Below, piece by piece: positions 16,864 through 26,420 of a DNA stretch of 64,000 bases (its first letter is position 1; each line of letters opens with the position of its first letter). A model generated the notes under the pieces. It searched no databases, was not told where the DNA came from, and saw only the letters and a list, made by a program, of their open reading frames with translations. Origin of the DNA: JAHEGP01 sp963751595 (GTDB taxonomy: Bacteria; Pseudomonadota; Gammaproteobacteria; Pseudomonadales; JAHEGP01). The stretch is from contig CAVVVC010000002.1 of the NCBI GenBank assembly GCA_963751595.1, forward strand, positions 186,001 to 250,000, read 5' to 3'. The translations under genes were made by a program, and so were the position numbers.

Positions 16864-18249
16864 CTAGAGCGGCGCTACCGGATCGTTGCCAGACGCAATC
16901 CTGGTGGCGCTGACGTGGTTCAGCCGCCACAGCAGGGCCGCCGCGGCCAGGGTCAAGCCCACGATCAGGCCGATCCACATTCCGCTGACCCCTCGCGCGA
17001 CGACTCCAGCACCGCCGTAGGTCAGGGTGTAGCCTACAGGCACGGCGATACCCCAGTAAGCGGTAAGCGTCAGCCAGAACGGGGTGCGGGTATCGCGATA
17101 GCCGCGCAGGGCGCCCAGCGCACAGGCCTGCAGGGCATCGGAGAACTGGAACAGCGCTGCCCAAAGCAGCAAACCGCTGGCGATACGTCGTAACTCCTGG
17201 TCGCCGGTGTACCATGCGGTGATGGTCTCGCCGCCAAACACGAGCACCAGAAATGCCAGTACCGGAGCGGCCAGGCTGAGTTTCAGCGCCTGCAGTGCCG
17301 CAAAGCGGGCCTGCTGCGCATGGCCTGCCCCGAGGTGTTGCCCGACGCGCACGGTAGTTGCAATGCTGATACTGAAGGGCACCATGAAAAACAGGACTGA
17401 AATGTTCATGGCGATATGGTTCGCGGCTACGACGATGGCCCCCAGTGGCGCGAGCAACAGGGTTGTGGCGGAAAACAGGGCTGTTTCAGCAAAACTGGTA
17501 AGGGCTATCGGGCCCCCCAGTGCCAGCAAGCGGCGCAGGCTGGTGAGTCTGGGCGCGCTCCATTGACGAAACAGTTGCAGCCGTTTGAACCGGGGGTGGC
17601 GATGCACCACGATGGTCAGTACCACAGCCTGCAATACCAGCAACAGCGCTGTCGCGCTGGCACAACCGGCACCCCCCTGGGCTGCGATGCTGCCAACGCC
17701 GTACATAAAAGCCGCGTTGAAGGGCACGTTCAACGCCAGCGCTGCGAGGCTGGTCAACATCACGGGGCGGGTGAAGCCGTGGCTCTCAGCGACACCGCGC
17801 ATGCACAGGTACCAGGCCAGGGCTGGCACCGCCAGTGCCAGAGTATCGAGGTAGCGGTCAGCGATAGCCTGGGCCGCGCCGGTATTGCCAAGCGCTGCCA
17901 GCAGGATGTCGGCATGGTAGAGCATGAGCAGCGGCAGCGGGCACAGCAGCAACGCCATCCACACTGCCTGCTGCGCGGTGCGGCGCGCGCGCTGGGGATC
18001 GTCGGCGCCTATGGCGTGGGCAACCAGGCTGGTGTTGGCAATCAGCAAGCCGGCAAAAGCCACGTAGATTGGCACCCAAACACTGGTGCCGAGGGCGACA
18101 CCCGCCAGGTCGATAGCCGCGTATCGACCTGCCATCACTGTGTCGGTGACCCCCATGCCCACTTGAGCCAGTTGGCTGATCAATATCGGCCAGGCGATAT
18201 GCAGCAGTTGTCGTCTTTCTTGAGAGCCCTTGGACCTGGAGTTCGGCAT
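16864..18249 (-). CDS. MATE-family multidrug/cation exporter, NorM-like
   Basis: The 461-residue product has twelve predicted membrane helices in two halves. The first half starts IAWPILISQLAQVGMGVTDTVMAG, the canonical MATE helix-1 signature with the conserved Pro and Gln. The second half begins at about residue 240 with LGGPIALTSFAETALFSATT. Such proteins expel cationic drugs using Na+ or H+. The ATG at 18249 was chosen because MATE proteins start shortly before helix 1; an upstream ATG at 18327 would add 26 residues. The gene is convergent with moeB and downstream of the DoxX gene, with a 181-bp gap. The exported compound is unknown. Confidence 0.9.
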   Translation of the reverse strand: MPNSRSKGSQERRQLLHIAWPILISQLAQVGMGVTDTVMAGRYAAIDLAGVALGTSVWVPIYVAFAGLLIANTSLVAHAIGADDPQRARRTAQQAVWMALLLCPLPLLMLYHADILLAALGNTGAAQAIADRYLDTLALAVPALAWYLCMRGVAESHGFTRPVMLTSLAALALNVPFNAAFMYGVGSIAAQGGAGCASATALLLVLQAVVLTIVVHRHPRFKRLQLFRQWSAPRLTSLRRLLALGGPIALTSFAETALFSATTLLLAPLGAIVVAANHIAMNISVLFFMVPFSISIATTVRVGQHLGAGHAQQARFAALQALKLSLAAPVLAFLVLVFGGETITAWYTGDQELRRIASGLLLWAALFQFSDALQACALGALRGYRDTRTPFWLTLTAYWGIAVPVGYTLTYGGAGVVARGVSGMWIGLIVGLTLAAAALLWRLNHVSATRIASGNDPVAPL

Positions 18250-18430
18250 CGTCAGCGGCTGGTCGCATCCAGAGTGTAGCCGAGGCTCCCAGCGGGTGAT
18301 GCCCCGGGACCCGATCGGAGTTGGCAAGGAGGCAGGGCCCGGGACAGTGCTCGTTTTGCCAGTGCCCCCTGGCTCAGCGCCCAGGATCGGGCATTGTAGG
18401 GTAGGGCATGGGCATATCCAAGGGTTTGCG

Positions 18431-19060
18431 CTAGGGCTTCCTCCCTCCCAGCCATCGGTTCAGCCAGTAATCCATGCTGACATAGCGACCGCCACCGAGT
18501 TGAAGGAGCGCCAACAACATCACGAAATAGGTCACGGCAAACTCGATGCCGTTATTGAGTATGACCAGCGAACCGCGATCGGTAAGCCAACGATAGTTGC
18601 CGTGCTCCCTAAGGATCCCCCGTGCCACCTCCAGGCGCTCGGCGGACTCCTCCACCCGGGTGTTGGCGAAGGGTGCCGACGGATCGGCAATAGCCTGCCA
18701 GCCGTTGTCGATATGCACCGTCAGTGCAGCGACGGCCATGGTGATCAACAGGGGAATGGTGATCCACCGCACCAATATGCCCACTGCCAGGAAGATAGCA
18801 CCCAGAAGCTCGGTCCAGCCTGCCAGAAAAGCCATCAGGGCCGGTAGCGGCAAGCCCAGGCCCCACTCCGGATTGCCAAACCATTCAACGGTATTGGCGT
18901 AAGGCAAAAAAGTTGAGCCATCAATTTTCTGGCTGCCCGCCATCCACAGGACAGGCACCAGATAAAGTCGCAGAGCCAACGATGGCAATCCCCCCAAATG
19001 TTTACCCAGGCTGCGCAGCAACTGGTCGACAGAGTAGTAGAGGGCTGAGAGTCTTTCCAT
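18431..19060 (-). CDS. DoxX-family membrane protein
   Basis: The 209-residue product has four or five membrane helices. It contains the DoxX layout: ALRLYLVPVLWMAGSQKIDG near residue 30, then ALMAFLAGWTELLGAIFLAVG near residue 75, VRWITIPLLITMAVAALTVH, and a final helix near residue 185. The conserved helix-2 pattern with GWTELLGA is characteristic. DoxX proteins are inner-membrane proteins linked in various bacteria to thiosulfate-related quinone chemistry or redox stress, but most are uncharacterised. An insert of about 45 residues with HGNYRWLTDRG between the last helices faces one side. The neighbours do not indicate its role. Confidence 0.85.
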   Translation of the reverse strand: MERLSALYYSVDQLLRSLGKHLGGLPSLALRLYLVPVLWMAGSQKIDGSTFLPYANTVEWFGNPEWGLGLPLPALMAFLAGWTELLGAIFLAVGILVRWITIPLLITMAVAALTVHIDNGWQAIADPSAPFANTRVEESAERLEVARGILREHGNYRWLTDRGSLVILNNGIEFAVTYFVMLLALLQLGGGRYVSMDYWLNRWLGGRKP

Positions 19061-19292
19061 GGGGGAATTCCGGCTGATGGGTTGGGGGCGGGCAATAATT
19101 CTTCCTTCTGCGTGTGGTCGCCCGTTGTGCCCTACAGAGCCCTAGAGGGGGGTGGTGTGTGGGTAAGTGCTCTGACCAGCGATCTGCTGAAAAGTGCCGC
19201 TTTCGGCGCCGTTGCAGCTTACACCAGCGGCGGGAAAGCTAAACCATTCCTGCGCTTGCCGCTAAATTCAGGGCCATCGGGTCGACTCTCAC

Positions 19293-22178
19293 TCAGGGCG
19301 CCGGACCCTCGCCAGCCATGATGCGATCGACAATGGAACCGCTGGCGTAATCACAGGCCAGCATTGTCGCAAGCTTCAGGTGCTGTTCGTTGCTCGCCTG
19401 GTCGACCCGAACCCGCAGCTCCAGGCTGTGGCAAAGTTTGACCAGGGTTGCCAGCTTTTGCAGGTCTCGCTTCTGGGTACCAATGGATTTCAGCCAGGCA
19501 ATAGATAGCCCCACTTCGTTGAACAGCTCGCTTCTCAGTAGATCGAAGGCGCGGGATGAGTCGCTGAAATTGTCTATTCCCAGGGTGAATCCGAGCTGCC
19601 TGAGCTGGGACAGTCGCGGTAGGCTAAATTCGATGCCGGCCAGCAGGCCCGGTTCTTCAAAGCTGATCAGAAAGCGATCCGCGCGGGCGCCGCTGGAGGC
19701 AATCAGGCTGCTGGCTGACTCAACGAATCTTGGTGTCTGCAGGTGCTCCGGTGTCACCCGAATCCTGATCGGCCCTGGCAGCTCGCTGCCTGCCCCGGCC
19801 CCGAAGCGGATGCCATCCCGCAGCAGTTGTTCGCTCAGTGACTTGGCGATTCCGGTCTGTGAAGCCAGCGCAAATATCTGGCTGGTATTTCGGTATTGAC
19901 CCGGCAGGTCGGGCCAACACGGCAGCAGTCGCAGGCCCGCCGCGGTCATTTGCGGAATGGCGAGGATCGGTTTCTCGCTGAGGCTGAAGCTTCGCTTGCG
20001 CTGCGCCTCCTGAAAACTGGTGACAAAGACCCTTTTTGAGCGCTCAGACGGGGAGCCAATCGGGACTAACGCGGCATCGTGAATCTGGTAGCCGTCGCCG
20101 CCGAGTTGCTGGGCAACGGCGGCGGCCTCCTGGGCCAGCTCCATTAAAACCTCAAGCGTTTTCCCATCGTTCGGGTGGAGGGCAATGCCGATGCTTGCAC
20201 TGGTTTGCATCTCGCGCTGATCGATGGTGAGCGGCTGTTGCACCAGCTTCCGCAGCGTGTCGGCCATGGCCGTGGCCATCTCCTTGCCATCGATATTCGT
20301 CAGTAAGATCACGAACTGCTGGTCGCCCCAGCGAGACACCATGGTTTGGCTGGGTACCGCCCGGCTTATGCGAGATGCCATCGCCCTGATCAGTTGGTTG
20401 CAGCGTTGGCGGCCATAGCGCCGTTGCAGGGCTGCCATTTGGTCCAGCTTGACCAGCAAGACGGCATGAACGGTGGCTTCGTCGAGCTCCTGGAAGCGAT
20501 CGTGTAGCAGCTGCAGGTCGGGTAGCCCGGTCAAACCATCAACCTGGCTCCCTGTACCCCCGGGGAGGGATGCCCGCAATGAAACCAGGGTCAGCGCGCG
20601 ATGGTCCACGAGGTAGCGGCGGCTACTGAGCTCCAGGCCCTCTTCCGCAGAACCTTCAGCGCGGGGAAAGAGGATCGGCTTTTTGATGGAAGCCCGGAGC
20701 AGGCTGTCGCTATCGCTGCCCGAGCCCAGAACCAGCGACAGTGGCTTGCCAACGATCTCATCGCTGTGCCGACCCAGAAGGCGCTCTGCAGCCTGGTTGC
20801 AAAACAGTACCCGGCCCAGTTCGCAAACCAGAATGCCATCGAAACTGGCTTCCAGTAATCGCCACCACTCTGGTCTGGCGCTGACGCTCCTGGGTTCCGC
20901 CGGGGAGGGTACCGGTGTTGGCTCTGGTTCTGGTTCTATCGAGTCTTCTGCCACTGCCGGCGGTTTACTTCGCTGGACCCGCTCCTGACCAAGGGCAAAC
21001 AATAGCGCCAGGCCCAGCACGGCAACTCCCGGAAGACTGGAAGCGGCGAAAGACAGCTGGAACGCAGCCGGCGGATAGACGCCCGTCATCGGCGCAATGC
21101 GCTCCAGCAGTTGGGGCCAGGCAATGGTGCCGTAAAACAACAGCCCGGCGATCAACAGCAGCATCCGCCTTTCTCCAGCCAGCAGACGCGCGACGAAATA
21201 GACCAAAAGCAGAAGCAGTATAAGGCACTCCATAATGGCCAGGCCGTAAAACCCGAGACCAAAGTCGATTGCCGTGATCAACAACAGGCCCACGCTGGTC
21301 GCGATCGCGCACCAGCGACTGACATTGATCGCCCGGGGGCTGGCCTGTGGAGGCCACACCGTTCGACTGTACAGCAGCAGCGCGACCAGGAAGCTGGCCT
21401 GGCAAAACAGTGGTGCCAGCTGCAGTAAGCCGGATCGCGAATCGTTAACGGGGGCCAATAGCAATAGCCAGCCCTGTTGCGTCGCGGCGTAAAGCAGGCC
21501 GGTGACGATGACCAGAGCCAGCGGCGGCCTTGGCGAACCGGCTTGTGCTGCGCCGAAAAACAGGGATAGCAGCAAAACCAGCAGGCCGCCGAGGCTTGCA
21601 CCGGCAACGAACAGGCGCCGATTGGTGCTTTGCTGGTGTGACCAGGAGTCTTCGAGGGTGGCGTCAAATCCGGTTTGCCAGGGGCGGCTCACCCTCAGAT
21701 ACAGCTCGGCGCTGGCGTTGGCCGCCAACTTGATCGGGAAATCCATGCCGGGGAGGCGTCCCTCGCTGGCCCCGGCGCCACTGGGACTCAGGCCCAGCGT
21801 CTTGATGTAGGGTCCGCTGATAATGTGCAGATGGGCATCGCGGGCCTGGGCGGAGTCGAGCTCGAGCCAGAAGGTTCTGCTGCGCGCGGAGGGATTTTCC
21901 AGGGTGAGACGCAGCCAGAAGGTTTGCAGGGGTGCCAGCGGCGGGCGAAACTGATCCTGGGGCGTAAACTGGTGGCGTCGCTCGCGGATCTGCTGGAGAT
22001 CGGCGCTACCGCTGGGGTCGACGTAAACCGACCATGCGCCATTCAACGCTATGCGAAAGTGGTCTTCCGAGGGTATTTGCAGGGCCAGCCCGAAACCACA
22101 GTAAAGCAGTAAGGTCAGCGCAGCCAGCCAGCGGCTGCGAGGGTGTGCGGTCGTAAGACGAGTCCCTGTTGAGGTCAT
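19293..22178 (-). CDS. 7TMR-DISM membrane sensor with PAS and degenerate GGDEF and EAL domains
   Basis: The 961-residue product has an N-terminal signal/anchor helix (about 17-33) and a periplasmic 7TMR-DISM extracellular-2 type beta domain (about 33-180). These precede a block of seven helices (about 186-400) and a PAS domain (about 440-515, FDGILVCELGRVLFCNQAAERLLG). A GGDEF-like domain (about 555-700) and a C-terminal EAL-like domain (about 725-961) follow. The GGDEF signature reads WGDQQF near residue 617. The EAL motif reads GLR and the usual DDFGTG reads DNFSDS near residue 867. Both enzymatic activities are therefore probably lost, and the protein may be a c-di-GMP receptor or scaffold. 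GGAG lies 6 bases before the ATG at 22178. It is divergent from rhlB. Confidence 0.88.
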   Translation of the reverse strand: MTSTGTRLTTAHPRSRWLAALTLLLYCGFGLALQIPSEDHFRIALNGAWSVYVDPSGSADLQQIRERRHQFTPQDQFRPPLAPLQTFWLRLTLENPSARSRTFWLELDSAQARDAHLHIISGPYIKTLGLSPSGAGASEGRLPGMDFPIKLAANASAELYLRVSRPWQTGFDATLEDSWSHQQSTNRRLFVAGASLGGLLVLLLSLFFGAAQAGSPRPPLALVIVTGLLYAATQQGWLLLLAPVNDSRSGLLQLAPLFCQASFLVALLLYSRTVWPPQASPRAINVSRWCAIATSVGLLLITAIDFGLGFYGLAIMECLILLLLLVYFVARLLAGERRMLLLIAGLLFYGTIAWPQLLERIAPMTGVYPPAAFQLSFAASSLPGVAVLGLALLFALGQERVQRSKPPAVAEDSIEPEPEPTPVPSPAEPRSVSARPEWWRLLEASFDGILVCELGRVLFCNQAAERLLGRHSDEIVGKPLSLVLGSGSDSDSLLRASIKKPILFPRAEGSAEEGLELSSRRYLVDHRALTLVSLRASLPGGTGSQVDGLTGLPDLQLLHDRFQELDEATVHAVLLVKLDQMAALQRRYGRQRCNQLIRAMASRISRAVPSQTMVSRWGDQQFVILLTNIDGKEMATAMADTLRKLVQQPLTIDQREMQTSASIGIALHPNDGKTLEVLMELAQEAAAVAQQLGGDGYQIHDAALVPIGSPSERSKRVFVTSFQEAQRKRSFSLSEKPILAIPQMTAAGLRLLPCWPDLPGQYRNTSQIFALASQTGIAKSLSEQLLRDGIRFGAGAGSELPGPIRIRVTPEHLQTPRFVESASSLIASSGARADRFLISFEEPGLLAGIEFSLPRLSQLRQLGFTLGIDNFSDSSRAFDLLRSELFNEVGLSIAWLKSIGTQKRDLQKLATLVKLCHSLELRVRVDQASNEQHLKLATMLACDYASGSIVDRIMAGEGPAP

Positions 22179-22424
22179 TTTGCTCCGTCTAACGCAGTAC
22201 CGGACTGTGACGCCGGTGAAAGCCGTGAGTGGGCGCCTGGCAATGCTCAGGCAACCGGGGTGCCGCTTTCCCTGATGGACAACAGCTGCGCTCCGGCCCA
22301 ATGTTACCACGGGTTTCCGGTAGCGCTAACAGGGCAGAAATGACGAACCCGCTGACAAATGGTAGACTCGCCGGCTATTTCGGGGCTCGAGGACGGGCCA
22401 TTCAATAAGGTTTTCGATAAATTT

Positions 22425-23741
22425 ATGCGCAAGCTGTTTGGTTTAGGTAAGAAAAAAGGGGCGGTTGCTGCGAAGCCGGCGGTTGCTGTCCAGGCAAGCC
22501 GGGTCGGTGGTCGCAAACGCGAGGTGCATCCGCAAAAGGCCTGGGACGAATCCCGTTTCGAGGTGGCGCCCAAGGAGGGTGAAACCCGTTTTCACGACCT
22601 CGGCCTGCGGGTCGAGCTCATGCACGCCATTGCTGATCTTGGCTTCGAGTACTGCTCGCCGATTCAGGCGCAGATCCTGCCTTACACCCTCGACGGCTAC
22701 GATGCGATCGGCAAAGCGCAAACCGGTACCGGGAAGACCGCGGCCTTCCTGATCACGGTGATTACCGATTTACTCAATAATCCGATTGAAGAAGCACGTT
22801 ACGTGGGTGAGCCACGTGCGTTGATCATTGCCCCGACCCGGGAGTTGGTGGTGCAGATCGGTGAAGATGCGCGCAATTTGTGCAAGTACACGGAGTTGCA
22901 GACCGCGGTGCTGATTGGCGGGGTCGACTACAATCGCCAACTGAAAAAAGTGGAAGACACGGTGGTCGATATCGTCATCGCCACACCGGGGCGGCTACTG
23001 GATTTCAGTCGCCGGGGCGATCTCCACCTGAACCTGGTCGAAGTGATGGTAATCGACGAAGCTGATCGCATGCTGGATATGGGGTTTATCCCCCAGGTCA
23101 AGCAGGTGATATCCCGCACGCCGCCCAAGAGCAAGCGCCAGACTCTACTTTTCAGCGCCACCTTCAACCAGGATGTACTGAACCTCTGCAAACAGTGGAC
23201 GATTAACCCGACCATGGTGGAAATTGAGCCGGAGCGGGTTGCCACCGACTCGGTTGACCAGAAAGTCTACCTGGTGAGTGCCAACGAGAAATTCCCCCTG
23301 CTGCGCAACCTGCTGCGCCAGGACGATGTCGATTCCGCTATCGTGTTTGCCAACCGCCGGGATACCACCCGGCGCATCTACGAAAAACTGAAGCGTTCCG
23401 GTATCCACTGTGGAATGCTGTCGGGGGAAGTGTCCCAGGCTCTTCGCAGTCGCACCCTCGACGACTTCAAGAAAGGCAATATCGGGGTTCTGGTGGCAAC
23501 CGATGTTGCCGGTCGCGGTATCCATGTCGACAATGTCAGTCACGTTATCAACTACGACCTCCCGGAGGACCCGGAGGATTACGTGCACCGCATCGGTCGC
23601 ACCGGGCGGGCCGGAAAAACCGGCACCTCGATTACTTTTGCGGGTGAAATGGACTCCTTCCTGCTTCCCGACCTCGAAGCCCTGCTGGGCAGCAAGTTGA
23701 ACTGCGAGCATCCCCCCGCCGAGCTGCTGCCGGTGCATTAA
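22425..23741 (+). CDS. rhlB: DEAD-box ATP-dependent RNA helicase RhlB
   Basis: The 438-residue product has a Lys-rich N-terminal arm (RKLFGLGKKKGAVAAK). The helicase core follows with Q motif FEYCSPIQAQILP, motif I AQTGTGKT near residue 100, DEAD in MVIDEADRMLDMGFIPQ near residue 205, SAT in LFSATFNQD, and motif VI HRIGRTGRAG near residue 390. RhlB unwinds RNA for the degradosome. The C-terminus ends shortly after the core and lacks the long basic tail of some homologues. I chose ATG 22425 because the following residues resemble family N-termini; an in-frame ATG at 22359 would add 22 residues. Neither has a strong Shine-Dalgarno sequence. Assignment to RhlB rather than another DEAD-box paralogue is by overall similarity. 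Confidence 0.88.
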   Translation: MRKLFGLGKKKGAVAAKPAVAVQASRVGGRKREVHPQKAWDESRFEVAPKEGETRFHDLGLRVELMHAIADLGFEYCSPIQAQILPYTLDGYDAIGKAQTGTGKTAAFLITVITDLLNNPIEEARYVGEPRALIIAPTRELVVQIGEDARNLCKYTELQTAVLIGGVDYNRQLKKVEDTVVDIVIATPGRLLDFSRRGDLHLNLVEVMVIDEADRMLDMGFIPQVKQVISRTPPKSKRQTLLFSATFNQDVLNLCKQWTINPTMVEIEPERVATDSVDQKVYLVSANEKFPLLRNLLRQDDVDSAIVFANRRDTTRRIYEKLKRSGIHCGMLSGEVSQALRSRTLDDFKKGNIGVLVATDVAGRGIHVDNVSHVINYDLPEDPEDYVHRIGRTGRAGKTGTSITFAGEMDSFLLPDLEALLGSKLNCEHPPAELLPVH

Positions 23742-23787
23742 GGCCGCTGCGGCGTTTCTCAACCCACTGCATACAGCGCTGATCGGG

Positions 23788-24564
23788 CTAGTTGAGCGGG
23801 CGCGTTGGCGCGGGCTCAGTACCGTTCTGTGAGCCAGCCCGGATATCCCGGACCCAGTAGGAGGTGGCGCCGCAAACCGCTGCTGGCATAATGATGAGAT
23901 TGAGTATCGGAATCATCGTCCCCAGCATGACCGCGCCACCAAAGCCCAGGGAAGTGAGGCGTTGCTGGCGGGCGGCCTGCTTGACGCTGGAAAAGCTCAT
24001 GGCGTGGTTGTCGATGGGGTAGTCCAGGTATTGCAGCGCCATCATCCACGAGGCGACCAGAAACCCCAGCGGAGCGGCGACGGCGTTGATTCCCGGAACC
24101 AGTGACAGCAGGAATACGCCAAGCAGCAGGGGCGCGAAGTAAACCAGTTTACGCAGCTCGCGGCCGATACTGCGGGGTACCAGCAACAGCAGGGTCCTCC
24201 AGTTGTTCTCCGTCGCAACAGGCGAGCCACGCAGCAAATGTTCGGTTTTCTCGGCGAGATAGCCGTTGAAGGGTGCTGCTATGAGATTGGCGACAATGCT
24301 GAAACCATACCCTACGAACAGCAGCGCAAGCAGGAAGAAAACCGGCCACAACAGCCAGGACAGCCACTCCAGCCAACCCGGCAGCCAGTTTGACACCAGG
24401 GCGCCGAGTGCGCCGACCTGCTGCGCCCCCCACCACAGTGCGCCACCGAACAGGACCATGTTGATGGCCAGGGGGATCAGCACGAAGGGGCGAATGCCAG
24501 GGCGCGATAACAGGCGCAGCCCCTGGGCAAGGTAATCTGCTCCGCGAAGAATGTTGCCGTTCAC
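23788..24564 (-). CDS. cysZ: Sulfate transporter CysZ
   Basis: The 258-residue inner-membrane protein (E. coli CysZ has 253) contains the family start GADYLAQGLRLLSRPGIRPFVLIPLAIN and helices near residues 35, 70-90 and 145-190. The conserved DYPIDNHAMSFSSVKQAAR lies near residue 185 and MLGTMIPILNLIIMPAAVCGAT near residue 210. CysZ takes up sulfate for cysteine synthesis. The GTG at 24564 is preferred because the residues upstream of it (to an ATG at 24609) look unlike the family. The gene is convergent with rhlB. No other cys gene is near. Confidence 0.92.
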   Translation of the reverse strand: MNGNILRGADYLAQGLRLLSRPGIRPFVLIPLAINMVLFGGALWWGAQQVGALGALVSNWLPGWLEWLSWLLWPVFFLLALLFVGYGFSIVANLIAAPFNGYLAEKTEHLLRGSPVATENNWRTLLLLVPRSIGRELRKLVYFAPLLLGVFLLSLVPGINAVAAPLGFLVASWMMALQYLDYPIDNHAMSFSSVKQAARQQRLTSLGFGGAVMLGTMIPILNLIIMPAAVCGATSYWVRDIRAGSQNGTEPAPTRPLN

Positions 24565-24643
24565 TGTGTTCGACCTCTCACTGGAAAAGCCGCCAGACCG
24601 GGGGTGCACTGGGGCGGCCCGCGAAAATACGTGTCGATTGCCG

Positions 24644-24940
24644 CTATTTGGCGCCCGCTGCCTTCAGGGTGGCGGCAAACTCGGTGCCCAGGCGATGCGT
24701 GGCCACGATATCCAGCAAACTCTCGCCCTGGTTGTTGCGGGCATTGATATCCCGCCCCGCGGCGACATACATCGCTATAAAGCTGGCAAAATCGTCCGCC
24801 CGCATTTGCTGGTAGGCGCGCAACAGGGTGTGGAAGTCGGCGTCGACGCCGGCTGGAGGCTCTATCTCGAGAAATCCCCGGATGCGTTCCTCGGTCCAAA
24901 CCTCATCGAGTACTTTTGCCTTGTCTTTTTTCAGGGTCAT
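24644..24940 (-). CDS. PA4642-like small conserved protein
   Basis: The 98-residue acidic, helical product reads VLDEVWTEERIRGFLEIEP followed by GVDADFHTLLRAYQQMRADDF and an ankyrin-like AGRDINARNNQGESLLDI. This matches the uncharacterised PA4642 family of Pseudomonas and relatives, whose C-terminal half looks like one ankyrin repeat. In this window it lies between gatB (29 bp upstream) and cysZ on the same strand. It may be transcribed with gatCAB. No function is known; the repeat suggests protein binding. Confidence 0.8.
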   Translation of the reverse strand: MTLKKDKAKVLDEVWTEERIRGFLEIEPPAGVDADFHTLLRAYQQMRADDFASFIAMYVAAGRDINARNNQGESLLDIVATHRLGTEFAATLKAAGAK

Positions 24941-24969
24941 GGGCGGTTTCCTTGCTTGGGTATGGTGCC

Positions 24970-26418
24970 TCAGGTGTCGAGCTTGCGACGCAATATCTGG
25001 TTGACCATAGCCGGGTTTGCCTGGCCCCTGGATGCCTGCATGATGGGGCCCATAAAGCCCCCCAGCAGCTTTTTGCGCTTCTTGTCATCGGCGTTTCGGT
25101 ATTGCTCTACCTGTTCCGGTTTGGCCTCCAGAACCGTATCCACCAGTTGCTCCAGTGCGCCTGTATCGGAAACCTGGCGCAGGCCCTTGTGTTCGATGAT
25201 TGCATCGACCTCGCCCTGCTGCAGCCAAAGTGCGGGAAAGACTTCCTGCTTGGCAATCTTGCCGGAGATGGTGTCGTCTGCGATGCGAGCGATAAGCTGG
25301 CCCAGTTGCTGCGGACGGATCGGGCAGGCTCCGATCTCGATGCCGTTTTTGTTCAGGGCGCCCGCCAGGTCGGCCATGATCCAGTTTGCGCTGAGCCGGG
25401 GGTCGCCGCAGCTGGCGACGGTCGCCTCGAAGTAGTCAGCCAATGCTTTGTCGGCAGCCAACGGGCCGGCATCGCTGGCACTGAGCTGGTAACGCTCGAT
25501 GAAGCGCGCCTGGCGCGCATCCGGCAGCTCCGGCATCTGCGCCGCGATGTCGTCGATCATGGCTTGCTCCACCCGCACCGGAAGAAGGTCCGGGCAGGGG
25601 AAATAGCGATAGTCGTTGGCTTCTTCCTTGCTGCGCATCGCCCGTGACTCGCCCGTGTCACCGTTGTAAAGCCGGGTTTCCTGAACCACGCTGCCGCCAT
25701 CTTCGATCAGTTCTATCTGGCGTTCGACCTCCAGATGAATGGCATCCTCCATGAACTTGAACGAGTTCAGGTTCTTGGTTTCGGTTCGCGTGCCAAGGGT
25801 TTGCGAGCCCAGGGGTCGGACCGAGATATTCACGTCGAAGCGCATCGAACCCTCGGCCATGATCCCGTTGCAAATACCCAGCGAGGTAACGATGCTGTGC
25901 ATTTTGCGGGCAAAAGCTATGGCCTCGGCGGCGCTGCGCATGTCGGGCTCGGTGACAATCTCAATCAGCGGCGTACCGGCGCGATTGAGGTCGATACCGG
26001 TCATGCCATGAAAATCCTCATGCAGGGACTTGCCCGCGTCCTCTTCCAGGTGAGCGTGGTGAATGCGAATAGCCTTGCTGCTGCCGTCTTCCAGTTGAAT
26101 GTTCACTTTCCCGGGGCCAACGATGGGCTGTTCGAGTTGGCTGGTCTGGTAGCCCTTGGGTAAATCGGGGTAAAAATAGTTCTTGCGTTCGAATACCGAG
26201 CTGGGGTTTATCTCGCTGTTGACTGCGAGCCCGAACATGATGGCGTAGCGCACCGCCTGCTCGTTAAGCACCGGCAATGTGCCCGGCATCGCCAGGTCGA
26301 TTGCACAGGCGTGGGTGTTCGGCTCGGCACCAAAGCTGCAGGGGGCACCGGAAAAAATCTTCGAGCGGGTCGCAAGCTGGACGTGGATTTCGAGGCCAAT
26401 GACCGTTTCCCATTGCAT
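24970..26418 (-). CDS. gatB: Asp-tRNA(Asn)/Glu-tRNA(Gln) amidotransferase subunit B
   Basis: The 482-residue subunit begins MQWETVIGLEIHVQLATRSK, the standard GatB N-terminus, and has the kinase-like site KNYFYPDLPKGYQTSQ near residue 73. EGSMRFDVNISVRP lies near residue 200, and a C-terminal tRNA-binding YqeY-like domain ends in GFMGPIMQASRGQANPAMVNQIL. It phosphorylates mischarged Glu-tRNA(Gln) or Asp-tRNA(Asn) and works with GatA and GatC. It lies 2 bp after gatA. The complex's presence suggests indirect Asn-tRNA and/or Gln-tRNA formation; which of the two it serves depends on whether asnS and glnS are elsewhere. Confidence 0.97.
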   Translation of the reverse strand: MQWETVIGLEIHVQLATRSKIFSGAPCSFGAEPNTHACAIDLAMPGTLPVLNEQAVRYAIMFGLAVNSEINPSSVFERKNYFYPDLPKGYQTSQLEQPIVGPGKVNIQLEDGSSKAIRIHHAHLEEDAGKSLHEDFHGMTGIDLNRAGTPLIEIVTEPDMRSAAEAIAFARKMHSIVTSLGICNGIMAEGSMRFDVNISVRPLGSQTLGTRTETKNLNSFKFMEDAIHLEVERQIELIEDGGSVVQETRLYNGDTGESRAMRSKEEANDYRYFPCPDLLPVRVEQAMIDDIAAQMPELPDARQARFIERYQLSASDAGPLAADKALADYFEATVASCGDPRLSANWIMADLAGALNKNGIEIGACPIRPQQLGQLIARIADDTISGKIAKQEVFPALWLQQGEVDAIIEHKGLRQVSDTGALEQLVDTVLEAKPEQVEQYRNADDKKRKKLLGGFMGPIMQASRGQANPAMVNQILRRKLDT

Positions 26419-26420
26419 GC

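Noticed and set aside
19061..19292. Possible gene remnant between the DoxX and GGDEF/EAL genes
   Set aside because: The only open frame there (79 codons) has no recognisable motifs, and the sequence shows no similarity to its neighbours.
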